In this document: piece by piece, positions 56,020-64,000 of the stretch
How positions within the stretch are numbered: the stretch's first letter is position 1
Layout: each line of letters begins with the position of its first letter
Source of the DNA: Acinetobacter nosocomialis
Lineage (GTDB): Bacteria > Pseudomonadota > Gammaproteobacteria > Pseudomonadales > Moraxellaceae
Direction: 5' to 3'
Assembly: GCA_025736915.1 (NCBI GenBank)
Contig: CP107049.1
Location: forward strand, 1,674,001-1,738,000
Length of the DNA: 64,000 nucleotides
The notes under the pieces: model-generated
The model's input: the letters and a program-made list of their open reading frames with translations, nothing else
What the model was told of the DNA's origin: nothing
The model's database searches: none
Program-made: the position numbers and the translations under genes

Positions 56020-57021
56020 ATGAAATATAGAACTTTAGGACAAACAGGCGAAAAAGTATCAGCACTTGGTTTAGGTTGCATGGGAATGAGCTTTGCCTAT
56101 GGTGCATCAGACGACACACAAAGCATTGCCACTCTAGAAAAGGCCTTAGACCTCGGGATTAACTTTTGGGACACCGCCGACATGTACGGCAACGGCGCAA
56201 ATGAAGTTTTGCTCTCAAAAGTTTTAGAAAAACATCGCGACAAAGTGTTTTTGGCGACCAAATTTGGCTTCCGTTATAAAGAAGACAACCTTAACCCACA
56301 AAACTCTTTAGAGTCTTATATCGACGGTTCTCCTGAATGGATTAAAGTTGCGGTCGAAAACAGTTTAAAACGCTTAAATACAGACGTGATTGATTTGTAC
56401 TATGCACACCGCATAGACCCAAATGTTCCGGTTGAAGATACTATTGGCGCAATGGCTGACTTGGTCAAACAAGGTAAAGTGCGTTACCTAGGACTCAGTG
56501 AAGCGTCGGCTGAAACTATTCGTAAAGCACATGCGATTCATCCGATTGCAGCGGTTCAACATGAATACTCGCTACTCACCCGTGAGTTTGAGCAAACCCA
56601 TTTGCAAACCATTCGTGAGTTAGGCATTAGCCTTGTGCCGTATTCACCTTTATCGCGTGGTTTAATTACCAATACGCTTGATGTGGGCAGCCTAGACGAA
56701 AACGATTTCCGTCGTCAGTTACCACGCTACCAGGGCGATAACTGGAAAAATAACCAAAGCCTAGCGCAAGCATTTAGCGAGTTTGCCCAAAGCAAAAATG
56801 CGACAGCCGCTCAACTGGCTTTGGCTTGGATTTTGGCGCAAGGTGACGACATTATTCCAATTCCGGGTACGCGTAAAATCGAGCGACTTGTAGAAAATGC
56901 TGGCGCTGTAGACCTTCATTTAACAGCCGCAGATTTGGCAGAAATTGAAGCGATTATTGCGAGATACCCAAACATGGGCGCACGCTATAACGCTCAGCAA
57001 CTTGCTGCGGTCAATCACTAA
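56020..57021 (+). CDS. Aldo/keto reductase
   Basis: A 333-aa NADPH-dependent reductase of aldehydes or ketones. It has the catalytic tetrad region: Asp and Tyr in [13 protein letters not shown], Lys in LATKFGF and His in YYAHRIDP. The nucleotide-binding end [18 protein letters not shown] matches the family. It resembles YajO/IolS-type enzymes. It is 111 bp after the AraC gene and may be controlled by it. A terminator follows. Confidence 0.9.
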   Translation: MKYRTLGQTGEKVSALGLGCMGMSFAYGASDDTQSIATLEKALDLGINFWDTADMYGNGANEVLLSKVLEKHRDKVFLATKFGFRYKEDNLNPQNSLESYIDGSPEWIKVAVENSLKRLNTDVIDLYYAHRIDPNVPVEDTIGAMADLVKQGKVRYLGLSEASAETIRKAHAIHPIAAVQHEYSLLTREFEQTHLQTIRELGISLVPYSPLSRGLITNTLDVGSLDENDFRRQLPRYQGDNWKNNQSLAQAFSEFAQSKNATAAQLALAWILAQGDDIIPIPGTRKIERLVENAGAVDLHLTAADLAEIEAIIARYPNMGARYNAQQLAAVNH

Positions 57022-57031
57022 ATATAAGCCA

Positions 57032-57062
57032 TAAAAAAGTCCGACTCAGTGTCGGACTTTTG
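57032..57062. terminator. Terminator between the aldo/keto reductase and the 131-aa gene
   Basis: AAAAGTCCGAC / GTCGGACTTTT stem with loop TCAGT; T-run follows and A-run precedes. Confidence 0.82.
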
Positions 57063-57066
57063 TAGT

Positions 57067-57462
57067 TTAGTCTTTGCTATAGCTACCTTGCTGGCGTCCA
57101 CCCTGCCAGACTGCATCTAATGATTTATCCGAAATCGTTAAGCTTTCAGGGAAAATACTTAAATATTTTTTAAATTTAGCCTCTGGTTTTAAACCAATAC
57201 AGTCACCGTTTTTCCACCATGTGCCTTCGGCATATTGGTCTAACGCACCCACAGCAAGCATCCATTTAAACTTGCCGTCTGATTGAAGTAAAAGTTCCGA
57301 ACCGACTTCCATCACACCATGTAAATAATAGTGCCCACTCCACGCCTCATCGGCTTTTTGGAATTTCACTTCTTTACATGTTGTATTTCCCACATCCGCA
57401 TAGACCTGAGCAGACAAAATAACCGTCGAAAGAAGTAGTAAACGGAGAAATATATTTTTCAT
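57067..57462 (-). CDS. Exported hypothetical protein, 131 aa
   Basis: N-terminal signal peptide (MKNIFLRLLLLSTVILSAQVYA). The mature part is beta-rich with many Trp and Gly residues (GTWWKNGDCIGLKPEAKF and VWQGGRQQGSYS), like a small lipocalin-like or META-type beta-barrel; family not recognised. It contains two Cys. It lies 24 nt after the end of the 247-aa gene and is probably cotranscribed. Confidence 0.72.
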   Translation of the reverse strand: MKNIFLRLLLLSTVILSAQVYADVGNTTCKEVKFQKADEAWSGHYYLHGVMEVGSELLLQSDGKFKWMLAVGALDQYAEGTWWKNGDCIGLKPEAKFKKYLSIFPESLTISDKSLDAVWQGGRQQGSYSKD

Positions 57463-57486
57463 TATTTAGTTCCTAGAGTTTTAAGC

Positions 57487-58230
57487 TTATTTTCCAGACT
57501 CAACTTTTAAATAAGTGCCGTCTGCATAAACGTTATGTCCAAAGCCACAGCCCGAGTTGCCCTCGTTTTGTTTAACTTGAATGTAATTGCCTAATTTCGC
57601 ATTGTTTTTAAAATCGAGCTGAATGCGGCAGTCTTCGTCTTTATAAATAGTTTGCTTGGCATTGGTCGGCATTTTGGTGTCGAACTGCCCCATGTTTGGG
57701 CCATAAATTAAGCTTCTAAGTCCCATATAAACACCCGAATAGCCAATCGCATACTGGCCTTGCTTACGACTTACCGTAATGTGATCCCACTCACCAAAAC
57801 CTGAGTAACGCACATACTCACCAGACAAGTCATTTGACGCTTTAGGGGCTGGTAACTGCTGAAGATTAAACAGGCTCGACTTTGATTTTTCATCGAGCAT
57901 AAACCATGCTCTCGCCCACAGTGGTTGCCCCAATTTGGCATAGGCTAAGCCCACGTTATTGTTGGCAACTTCAATATCTCGGTCGGTAAATTTAACTGTG
58001 GTTTCATCTTCATTGGCTTTACAAAATGCAGTCCAAGAGGCTTGGCTTTGGAAGTTTTCGAGCGCTTTTTTATACTGTTTTTGGTCGTAGTTTTTCTTAC
58101 CTAAGCTCGCGTATTGCTTCACTTTATTACAGCCTTGTTGTAATTCTTGTTCAAAAGAAAGCTCTGCATGTGTGACCGCCAAAGCCGAAAGTGTAAGAAC
58201 CGCGCAACCTGAAATAATAGATTTAATCAT
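57487..58230 (-). CDS. Exported TPR-like protein, 247 aa
   Basis: Signal peptide MIKSIISGCAVLTLSALAV. The N-terminal half has a TPR-like helical pattern (KNYDQKQYKKALENFQSQAS, then NVGLAYAKLGQPLWARAWFM). The C-terminal half is beta-rich, with NMGQFDTKMPT and EDCRIQLDF. I do not recognise the full architecture. First gene of a probable two-gene unit with the 131-aa protein; both are exported, so they may interact. Confidence 0.72.
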   Translation of the reverse strand: MIKSIISGCAVLTLSALAVTHAELSFEQELQQGCNKVKQYASLGKKNYDQKQYKKALENFQSQASWTAFCKANEDETTVKFTDRDIEVANNNVGLAYAKLGQPLWARAWFMLDEKSKSSLFNLQQLPAPKASNDLSGEYVRYSGFGEWDHITVSRKQGQYAIGYSGVYMGLRSLIYGPNMGQFDTKMPTNAKQTIYKDEDCRIQLDFKNNAKLGNYIQVKQNEGNSGCGFGHNVYADGTYLKVESGK

Positions 58231-58460
58231 TTTTAAAATTCTTTAATAATTAACTAATTATATAATATGAGTAAGTTTTATAAATCACAATTCTTTGAAA
58301 CAAAAGTCTATTAGAATGTCTTTAGCCTTAAATAAAAATTTATTAAATCAATTCAAAATAAATCGTTGAAAATGCCAAGCGTTAATTGGTTATTTTTATT
58401 GAATATTCATCCAAAAAATATTGTAGACTTCATGCGTAAAACTTAGGAAGAATTATAAGA

Positions 58461-59348
58461 GTGAATAATTTAATTATTGGAACCCTATTTGCACTGTGTG
58501 CAGCAGCTTTAAATGCATCTATTGGTGTAATTAGTAAATTACTCATGCACAGTGGTTTAAACCCGCAAGACATAGCCTTTTTAAAAACCATTATCGCCTT
58601 TTTCTTTTTAAGTATGTTTTTATTTAAAGTGCCTGTCAGCCAAAAGATTGCTTTTATTAGCAACACGCCAAGTAAACTCAGCGTTTTTGCTCAAATTGCT
58701 ATATGTGCTTTTTTAGGAATTTTCTCGCTATTCTTTTTTGAGACTATTGCCTATAACCACGGTGCTGCGGCCAATGTGGTAGTGGTACTCATGGCTTCGG
58801 CTGCTATTTCTGCCCTATTTTTTGGTCGGTTTATTTTAAAAGAAAGCATCTATATTCACTCTCTTATAGGAACATTATTGGCTGTCGCGGGGATTAGTAT
58901 CATTTCGTGGAAAGGTGAAAATAGCCTTTTAATGCTGATCAATGCCTCAATTGCTGGCACGGGTTATGGCCTATTTTCAGTTTTAGTTAAAAAGTTCAAA
59001 TTAAACGGCGGGCTGTTTCTTACCAAGTATTTATTGCTCTTTGGCAGCGTTTATCTTGCCGTTCCTTTTTTAATAAACTTGCATAGTATTCATTTTAATA
59101 CTGACATTGTTTTAGGTTTGATTGGTTTAGCTGTTCTGCCAACCATACTCGGCTTTTTCTGTACCACCAAAGCATTGTCTTATATGAGTGCCGCAAAGGT
59201 ACAAGTCACTGAGCTTTCAGAACCTATTTTTGCAGCGCTTATGGCTTGGGTTTTCATTCACGAACAACCGACTTTGTCGTTTTTATACGGGGCAATCTTT
59301 ATTATTTTCGGTATCTTTTTAATGAACAGAACGCCGAAAACAAGCTAG
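58461..59348 (+). CDS. EamA-family exporter
   Basis: A 295-aa inner-membrane exporter with ten predicted helices and two EamA repeats (ALNASIGVISKLLM in the first; ALSYMSAAKVQVTELSEPIF in the second). Start codon GTG at 58461. The stop codon overlaps that of the convergent LysR gene (CTAG at 59345-59348). The substrate is unknown. Confidence 0.87.
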   Translation: MNNLIIGTLFALCAAALNASIGVISKLLMHSGLNPQDIAFLKTIIAFFFLSMFLFKVPVSQKIAFISNTPSKLSVFAQIAICAFLGIFSLFFFETIAYNHGAAANVVVVLMASAAISALFFGRFILKESIYIHSLIGTLLAVAGISIISWKGENSLLMLINASIAGTGYGLFSVLVKKFKLNGGLFLTKYLLLFGSVYLAVPFLINLHSIHFNTDIVLGLIGLAVLPTILGFFCTTKALSYMSAAKVQVTELSEPIFAALMAWVFIHEQPTLSFLYGAIFIIFGIFLMNRTPKTS

Positions 59349-60265
59349 TCGATTTCATCTAATTTATTGGCGTGGTGGCAAGCCACTTGCACCAAACTGG
59401 CAAAGTTAATCGCCATTTGTGAAGGGGCATGTTTTTTATAGGCAAGCCCTAAACCCACCGTAGGTATAGGCGCTTTTAAAGAGCGATAAGCCACACCCTG
59501 TATTTGCAATTGTTTAGTCGACTCTGGCACCAAAGACACCCCTAAGTTTGCAGACACCAAAGATAAAATCGACACAATTTGCGGGGCGTTTTGTCCAATT
59601 TTCGGTTCAAAACCACGCTCATGACAGGCTTGTTTAATCGCATCAAAAAGCCCTGCACTAATTGAAGGCGGCGAGACAATAAAATCAAGCTCTCGCAGTG
59701 TTGTTAAATCAATTTCTTGTGATGAATCATCGAGACTCAAAGACTCCGAAGGTAAAGCAGCAATAAGTGGTTCTGCTAATAATTCCTGAAGAATGAGGCT
59801 ATCTGGAATGTTGCGTGGTGAGCGAATAATTGCCACATCTAAACGGTCTTCAAGCAATAGGTCGATGAGCAACAAGGTATTGGCTTCTTCAAGCTTTAAA
59901 TCTACTTTAGGATATTGCTGCTGAAAATAGCGAACACATTTAGGAATGAGAGGGTTCAGCATTGAAGTGCCTGTAAAACCCAATCGTAATTGACCTACTT
60001 CGCCATTTGCCACTTGTTTAACAAGGTTTGCTGCATCTTCTACGCGCTGTTGCACAGGCTGTATCGCATTTAAAAAGGCAAGCCCCGCTTCGGTCAGCTC
60101 CACTCCATGTGGTGAACGAATAAATAAATCTGCGCCTAATTCTTCTTCTAAGTCGCGAATTTGCATACTTAAAGGCGGCTGGCTCATGTTTAAACGCTGC
60201 GCAGCTCTGGTAAAGTTTTTTTCTTCTGCTACTGCTAAAAAGTAGCGTATATGTCTGAGTTCCAT
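59345..60265 (-). CDS. LysR-family transcriptional regulator
   Basis: A 306-aa LysR regulator. The N-terminal helix-turn-helix is typical (HIRYFLAVAEEKNFTRAAQR, then LNMSQPPLSMQIRDLEEELG), followed by a periplasmic-binding-like effector domain resembling BenM/CatM-type or YnfL-type regulators. It is divergent from an MFS exporter and convergent with an EamA exporter; the MFS gene is its likely target. Confidence 0.92.
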   Translation of the reverse strand: MELRHIRYFLAVAEEKNFTRAAQRLNMSQPPLSMQIRDLEEELGADLFIRSPHGVELTEAGLAFLNAIQPVQQRVEDAANLVKQVANGEVGQLRLGFTGTSMLNPLIPKCVRYFQQQYPKVDLKLEEANTLLLIDLLLEDRLDVAIIRSPRNIPDSLILQELLAEPLIAALPSESLSLDDSSQEIDLTTLRELDFIVSPPSISAGLFDAIKQACHERGFEPKIGQNAPQIVSILSLVSANLGVSLVPESTKQLQIQGVAYRSLKAPIPTVGLGLAYKKHAPSQMAINFASLVQVACHHANKLDEID

Positions 60266-60340
60266 TGCTATATATAAAACATATCATGACCTATTGTTAA
60301 ATATATTAGAAAAATACCCTCTAAATTGCTAATTTTAATT

Positions 60341-60358
60341 CATCGAATTTTTTCGATG
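60341..60358. promoter_or_regulatory. Dyad upstream of the MFS gene
   Basis: CATCGAA (60341-60347), TTTT, TTCGATG (60352-60358), a perfect 7-bp dyad between divergent LysR and MFS genes; contains the T-N11-A pattern expected of LysR sites. Confidence 0.45.
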
Positions 60359-60404
60359 CAGTATGCTCAAAAGCACTGCTCTTTCTTTCTGTCATGGTCA
60401 TGAT

Positions 60405-61649
60405 ATGAGCTCTTCATCTACACCCAGCACTTTAAACACTGAAGCAACTTCTGTGCTTTCCCGCGAGTGGATTCATAAAGGGACTAAAGCCTATAAACAC
60501 GCAGGTTTTGCCTTATTCCTCGTAGGTTTTGCCAGTTTCTCACTGATTTATTGTGTACAGCCGCTGTTGCCTGCATTTAGCCAAAGTTTCCAGATTAGTC
60601 CTGCGAGTAGCTCTTTGGCACTGTCGTTAACGACTGCTTTTTTAGCGATTTCGATTGTGCTATCAAGCGCGTTTTCACAAGCCATTGGCCGTCGCGGTGT
60701 AATCTTTACGTCCATGCTATGTGCAGCAATTCTTAATATTGTCTCGATGTTTACCCCAAACTGGCACAGCTTACTGATGGCGCGTGCATTAGAAGGTTTA
60801 CTACTTGGTGGTGTACCCGCAGTAACAATGGCTTGGATTGCCGAAGAAATAGCACCTGAACACTTAGGTAAAACCATGGGGTTGTATATTGCAGGTACTG
60901 CTTTTGGTGGCATGATGGGCCGTGTCGGTATGGGTATTTTGGTTGAATATTTTTCATGGCGCACCGCTTTAGGCTTACTTGGGGCAATCTGTTTTATTTG
61001 CTCAATTGCCTTTTTAAACTTACTGCCTGCTTCGCGTAATTTTGTGCAGAAAAAAGGACTGAATTTAGGCTTTCACATACAAATGTGGCGTGCTCATTTA
61101 AGCAATACTAAATTATTACGTCTGTTTGCTATTGGGTTCTTGCTCACCAGTGTATTTGTGACCTTATTTAATTACGCGACTTTCCGTTTAAGCGGCGCGC
61201 CTTATTCACTGAGTCAGACTCAAATTAGCCTTATTTTCTTGTCGTATAGCTTTGGGATGGTGTCTTCATCGTTGGCAGGTAGCTTAGCCGATCGCTTTGG
61301 TAAAAAAACCATGATGATGAGTGGCTTTGCGCTCATGATTGTGGGTAGCCTCATGACCCTACTCAGCTCTCTTTTCGGCATTATTATTGGCATTGCATTT
61401 ATTACCACAGGTTTCTTTATTACCCACTCGCTTACCAGTAGTTCAGTTGGTGCTGAAAGCAAACAAGCGAAAGCTCATGCGAGTTCTCTGTATTTACTTT
61501 TTTACTATATGGGTTCAAGTATTGTCGGTTCGGCAGGTGGTTGGTTCTGGTTACATGGTGGCTGGAGTGCGATTGTAGCTTTGACCATTGTATTGTCATT
61601 ATTGGGAATATTTTTAGTGGTTTATACCGCACACGCAAAAGCGCATTAA
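60405..61649 (+). CDS. MFS exporter (YnfM-like)
   Basis: A 12-helix major-facilitator exporter, 414 aa from the ATG at 60405 (an in-frame ATG at 60363 adds 14 residues). The MFS motif GRRGVIFTSMLCA and RALEGLLLGGVPAVTMAWIA are visible, as is ADRFGKKTMM in the second half. It resembles YnfM of E. coli, also next to a LysR gene (ynfL). No clear ribosome site decides the start. The stop is 24 bp before the next gene. Confidence 0.86.
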   Translation: MSSSSTPSTLNTEATSVLSREWIHKGTKAYKHAGFALFLVGFASFSLIYCVQPLLPAFSQSFQISPASSSLALSLTTAFLAISIVLSSAFSQAIGRRGVIFTSMLCAAILNIVSMFTPNWHSLLMARALEGLLLGGVPAVTMAWIAEEIAPEHLGKTMGLYIAGTAFGGMMGRVGMGILVEYFSWRTALGLLGAICFICSIAFLNLLPASRNFVQKKGLNLGFHIQMWRAHLSNTKLLRLFAIGFLLTSVFVTLFNYATFRLSGAPYSLSQTQISLIFLSYSFGMVSSSLAGSLADRFGKKTMMMSGFALMIVGSLMTLLSSLFGIIIGIAFITTGFFITHSLTSSSVGAESKQAKAHASSLYLLFYYMGSSIVGSAGGWFWLHGGWSAIVALTIVLSLLGIFLVVYTAHAKAH

Positions 61650-61672
61650 TGAGTAATTTAAAGGAAAATCAC

Positions 61673-61999
61673 ATGTCGAGTTTATTTGTTTATGGCACTT
61701 TAGGCCCTGGTCGCCCTAATGCGCATATACTTGAAAATATTGGCGGCCAGTGGGCAGAAGGTTGGGTAAATGGAAGCTTACGTAATGAAGGTTGGGGCGC
61801 GGATTTAGGCTATCCGGGAATTGTACTCGATGATAGTGCTAACCAAGTGCAAGGCTTTGTTTTTAGCTCGGAACATCTAGATGCAAACTGGAAATTACTT
61901 GATGACTTTGAAGGCGAAGAGTACGAAAGAGTACCTGTTCAAGTCACTTTAAATAGTGGTGAACATGTTGATTCTTTTATTTATATGTTGAAGCCTTAG
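61673..61999 (+). CDS. Gamma-glutamylcyclotransferase-like protein
   Basis: A 108-aa protein of the GGCT/AIG2 fold. It has the N-terminal FVYGTLGPG motif and Glu in DDFEGEEYERV, the expected catalytic position. The start at 61673 has AAGGAAA upstream; an ATG at 61649 overlaps the MFS stop but lacks a site. Probably cotranscribed with the MFS gene. The substrate is unknown. Confidence 0.86.
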   Translation: MSSLFVYGTLGPGRPNAHILENIGGQWAEGWVNGSLRNEGWGADLGYPGIVLDDSANQVQGFVFSSEHLDANWKLLDDFEGEEYERVPVQVTLNSGEHVDSFIYMLKP

Positions 62000-62110
62000 G
62001 CCATTTTTAAAGCTCAAACGCATAAGCGCTTAAAAATTGTCAGAAAAAATTCAAATGCTCATTTTTTGGCTTGTATTTTTTTTAAGAAACTGTAAAATTC
62101 ACTCCACATT

Positions 62111-62186
<76 letters not shown>

Positions 62187-62565
62187 TCATTAAACCTCAT
62201 GAATATTTGATTTATGGGGTTTTTTGTTGTCTGTAGGTTTTGAAATACTCCATTTATAATTATTTTCCCCAATTCGCTAACCACTTCTTTTGTCGCTGCT
62301 ATATTTTCAAACCTAGTATGTCCATCATATTTTGAAGGTATATATTTTTCTAAAATATTATTATAAACCTGAGCTTCAAAATGATTTTATTAAAAGAATT
62401 TATTTCCTCCAAAACACAAATCTTACTTTCTTAATTTTTTTAAAAAACAGATTTAAAAATAAGAAATATTAACAAGATACTATTATAATGCGCCCCCAAA
62501 TAAGGTCATGATAATAAGCCCTATTTTATAAACATTCATTCATTACTACATTCAACGGGGAAAAG
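62187..62565. other. Intergenic region, 379 bp
   Basis: Starts with a weak terminator for tRNA-Thr (AACCTCAT / ATGGGGTT with T6, about 62192-62225). The rest is AT-rich, with no ORF I can support. Confidence 0.5.
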
Positions 62566-62949
62566 ATGAAACTACGTTTTGTTTTGCCTACTTTATTTAT
62601 AATGTTGCCTTTTACAGTACAAGCTCAAAACACGAGTTCTGCGGCTCAAGCAGAAAACATTGTAAAATCACCAGTCTGCGTACTTGAGACTCTGCCTTCT
62701 TCTGACCACTATAAGTCTCTTAAACGCATTAAAGTCGCAAAAGGAATATATGGCGGCTATGAAGAAATAAAACCTAAATTAGCAAACGCAGCACGTAAAT
62801 ATGGTGCAGATGTAGTGATTGATTATGAGCAGAGACAAAGATTTGGTTTCTGGCCATGGCGTATTGTTCGTCCAGTACTTACAGGTATTGCGGTAAAATG
62901 GAATACACCATTTGATTGTGCTGCCTTAGGCGGAAAAGAAATTCGTTAA
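62566..62949 (+). CDS. Exported hypothetical protein, 127 aa
   Basis: Signal peptide MKLRFVLPTLFIMLPFTVQAQ. The mature protein contains LKRIKVAKGIYGGYEEIKPK and NAARKYGADVVIDYEQRQRF, which resemble the YbjQ/Rcs-type alpha/beta pattern of small outer-envelope proteins; identity is uncertain. Two Cys could form a disulfide. A GGGGAAAA site precedes the ATG. A terminator follows. Confidence 0.72.
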   Translation: MKLRFVLPTLFIMLPFTVQAQNTSSAAQAENIVKSPVCVLETLPSSDHYKSLKRIKVAKGIYGGYEEIKPKLANAARKYGADVVIDYEQRQRFGFWPWRIVRPVLTGIAVKWNTPFDCAALGGKEIR

Positions 62950-62956
62950 TAAGAAA

Positions 62957-62990
62957 TGAAAAAAGCCCAACATCCTGTTGGGCTTTTTTC
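62957..62990 (+). terminator. Terminator after the 127-aa gene
   Basis: AAAAAAGCCCAACA / TGTTGGGCTTTTTT hairpin with a TCC loop. Confidence 0.87.
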
Positions 62991-63319
62991 GTATTTCGTT
63001 ACTAGGTATACATCCTGTAATACCTCACGTCCTGATGCTTAAACTTATTATTGTTGTTTTACGTTTCGGAACTTCCTGTTCCTGATGAGTTCATCATAGG
63101 TAATTAATAGAGTTCTAAAAAGACGCCAATTTCCCGAATATATGTACGAAAAAGCGTACATAGTGCTTTTAAATTTAAAGCTTAATTTGCCTATATTTGA
63201 AAATAAAAAAAGAAAATATGAATTTATGAAGAAGTTCAGTTCATCAATTAAATAAGAAAACACTATAATGAATCTATTAATTTACTTCTAAAATATATTT
63301 AAAAATAACAAGGAACGAG
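62991..63319. other. Intergenic region, about 330 bp
   Basis: Contains an 8-bp perfect hairpin, TATGTACG / CGTACATA (63141-63148 and 63155-63162), and short repeats of CCTGATG (63031 and 63082 areas). No ORF I can support on the plus strand; the minus-strand frame at 63048-63263 looks like a chance frame. Confidence 0.5.
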
Positions 63320-63490
63320 ATGTCTACTCTACCATCAAATCTTTTTCAACCTTTAGTGATCATACTTGCATGCCTTATTATCATTGTAAGTAAAATGCCT
63401 CAGCTAAAATTTAGAAAAACTATATTATTTTTAGCCCTTGGCAGTCTTACTTTAATCTGTGCTTTAGCAATATTTAGCTTCTTTAATTAA
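63320..63490 (+). CDS. Small membrane protein, 56 aa
   Basis: A short gene below the usual ORF length cut. AAGGAACGAG stands directly before the ATG. The translation (MSTLPSNLFQPLVIILACLI... to the TAA at 63488) has two hydrophobic segments joined by a basic turn (KMPQLKFRKT), so it probably forms a two-helix hairpin in the inner membrane. Family not recognised. Confidence 0.65.
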   Translation: MSTLPSNLFQPLVIILACLIIIVSKMPQLKFRKTILFLALGSLTLICALAIFSFFN

Positions 63491-63493
63491 GCC

Positions 63494-63916
63494 TTATTTC
63501 TTGCTCTTTTCTATCATTTTTTCAAAGTGTTTAAGGTTCGGGTTTAGCATATCCCAAGCATAGGCTTGGCTTACAAAGACTTCTGCTTTAGGCTGGTAAA
63601 GACTTGGATCATCCAACGTACCTGCACGTATTGAAATCATTTCAGGGGCAATTTCAGGTAAACCAAAAAGTTGGGATCCACACGTTGGACAAAAGGCTCT
63701 TTTAATTGCTCGGCCAGAAGAACCTAGGGTCTCAAAATATTTAAGTTCGCCCGTTATTTTTAATTCAGATTGGTGAAAAAAAGCGATTGGTGCATAGGCC
63801 GAACCTGTTGCCTTTTGGCAATCACGACAATGGCAATTAAAGCTATAACGTGGCTCTACTTCGCTTTGGTAGCTCACCGCTCCACATAAACACGATCCTT
63901 GATATTTAGCTGACAT
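63494..63916 (-). CDS. GFA-family (glutathione-dependent formaldehyde-activating-like) protein
   Basis: A 140-aa zinc-binding protein of the CENP-V/GFA fold. The zinc ligands are visible: CLCGAVSY, CHCRDCQ and CPTCGSQL. The reaction is not known for most members. A strong AGGAGG site precedes the ATG at 63916; the longer frame to 63988 is spurious. It converges on the 56-aa gene, 3 bp away. Confidence 0.9.
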   Translation of the reverse strand: MSAKYQGSCLCGAVSYQSEVEPRYSFNCHCRDCQKATGSAYAPIAFFHQSELKITGELKYFETLGSSGRAIKRAFCPTCGSQLFGLPEIAPEMISIRAGTLDDPSLYQPKAEVFVSQAYAWDMLNPNLKHFEKMIEKSKK

Positions 63917-64000
63917 AGCTCCTCCTATTTTTTTATTGCTGTTATTTGAATATAACGGACATATCCACTTTGGTAGAGTTGCTGGCATAACTTTGCAGTC

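Noticed and set aside
63048..63263. 71-codon minus-strand frame upstream of the 56-aa gene
   Set aside because: Phe/Tyr/Ser-rich chance frame in AT-rich DNA; no ribosome site and spans the hairpin at 63141.

Overview
The window is chromosomal DNA of an Acinetobacter, most likely of the calcoaceticus-baumannii group. It is AT-rich. It carries acr1 (the Acinetobacter fatty acyl-CoA reductase), short intergenic regions and dispersed his genes, and its lipoproteins and small membrane proteins are of types common in this genus. This assignment rests on recognising protein families by eye; no search was run.

Layout. 1-4.7 kb: 3' end of gltX, a tRNA-Ala/tRNA-Glu pair with its own promoter, an amino-acid permease, a serine hydrolase, and two more copies of the same tRNA-Glu. 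4.7-13.7 kb: an unknown 325-aa protein, a zinc-ribbon membrane protein, and a heavy-metal efflux block on the minus strand (CzcI-like protein, CzcC, CzcB, CzcA, then CzcD). 13.8-24.6 kb: a lipoprotein, a Sel1-repeat protein, the ribosome-associated ABC-F factor EttA, MetY, Acr1, a SulP transporter fused to a beta-carbonic anhydrase, and Tex. 25.2-30.7 kb: ompR-envZ, an acetyl-CoA hydrolase/CoA-transferase, YpeA, two tRNA-Phe genes, and a PanZ-like acetyltransferase. 30.8-40.7 kb: hisB-hisH, hisA and hisF, all on the plus strand and separated by a DUF805 protein, an RNase D-like exonuclease, an AT-rich ABC exporter, an XRE-cupin regulator with a divergent EamA exporter, and a ThrB-type homoserine kinase. 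40.7-50.5 kb: a fatty-acid-hydroxylase family protein, an AraC regulator, aquaporin, a LysE exporter, a non-specific endonuclease, a proline-rich exported protein, Kup, tRNA-Ser, a lipoprotein and an NAD(P)H oxidoreductase.

The accessory-looking part is 50.6-55 kb. It holds an HxlR regulator, then a two-gene module: an SMC/ABC-type ATPase followed 2 nt later by a small protein with a PD-(D/E)XK nuclease pattern. I regard this as a candidate defence system. It is followed by an almost gene-free stretch, a TetR regulator, and a structured RNA region on the minus strand that resembles the C4 antisense RNA/Icd leader of P1/P4-type phages. 55-64 kb is ordinary accessory metabolism and transport: AraC regulator with aldo/keto reductase, two small exported proteins, an EamA exporter convergent with a LysR regulator, an MFS exporter, a gamma-glutamylcyclotransferase-like protein, tRNA-Thr, a 56-aa membrane protein and a GFA-family protein.

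Functional links. The his genes act in one pathway although they are scattered: HisB makes imidazole-acetol phosphate, HisA isomerises ProFAR, and HisH/HisF form IGP synthase. CzcCBA forms an envelope-spanning metal pump, with CzcD as the cytoplasmic-membrane exporter. OmpR and EnvZ form a phosphorelay. Several regulators (XRE-cupin, HxlR, LysR) lie divergent to a transporter or enzyme, with dyad sequences between them. No insertion sequence, integrase or CRISPR array was seen.
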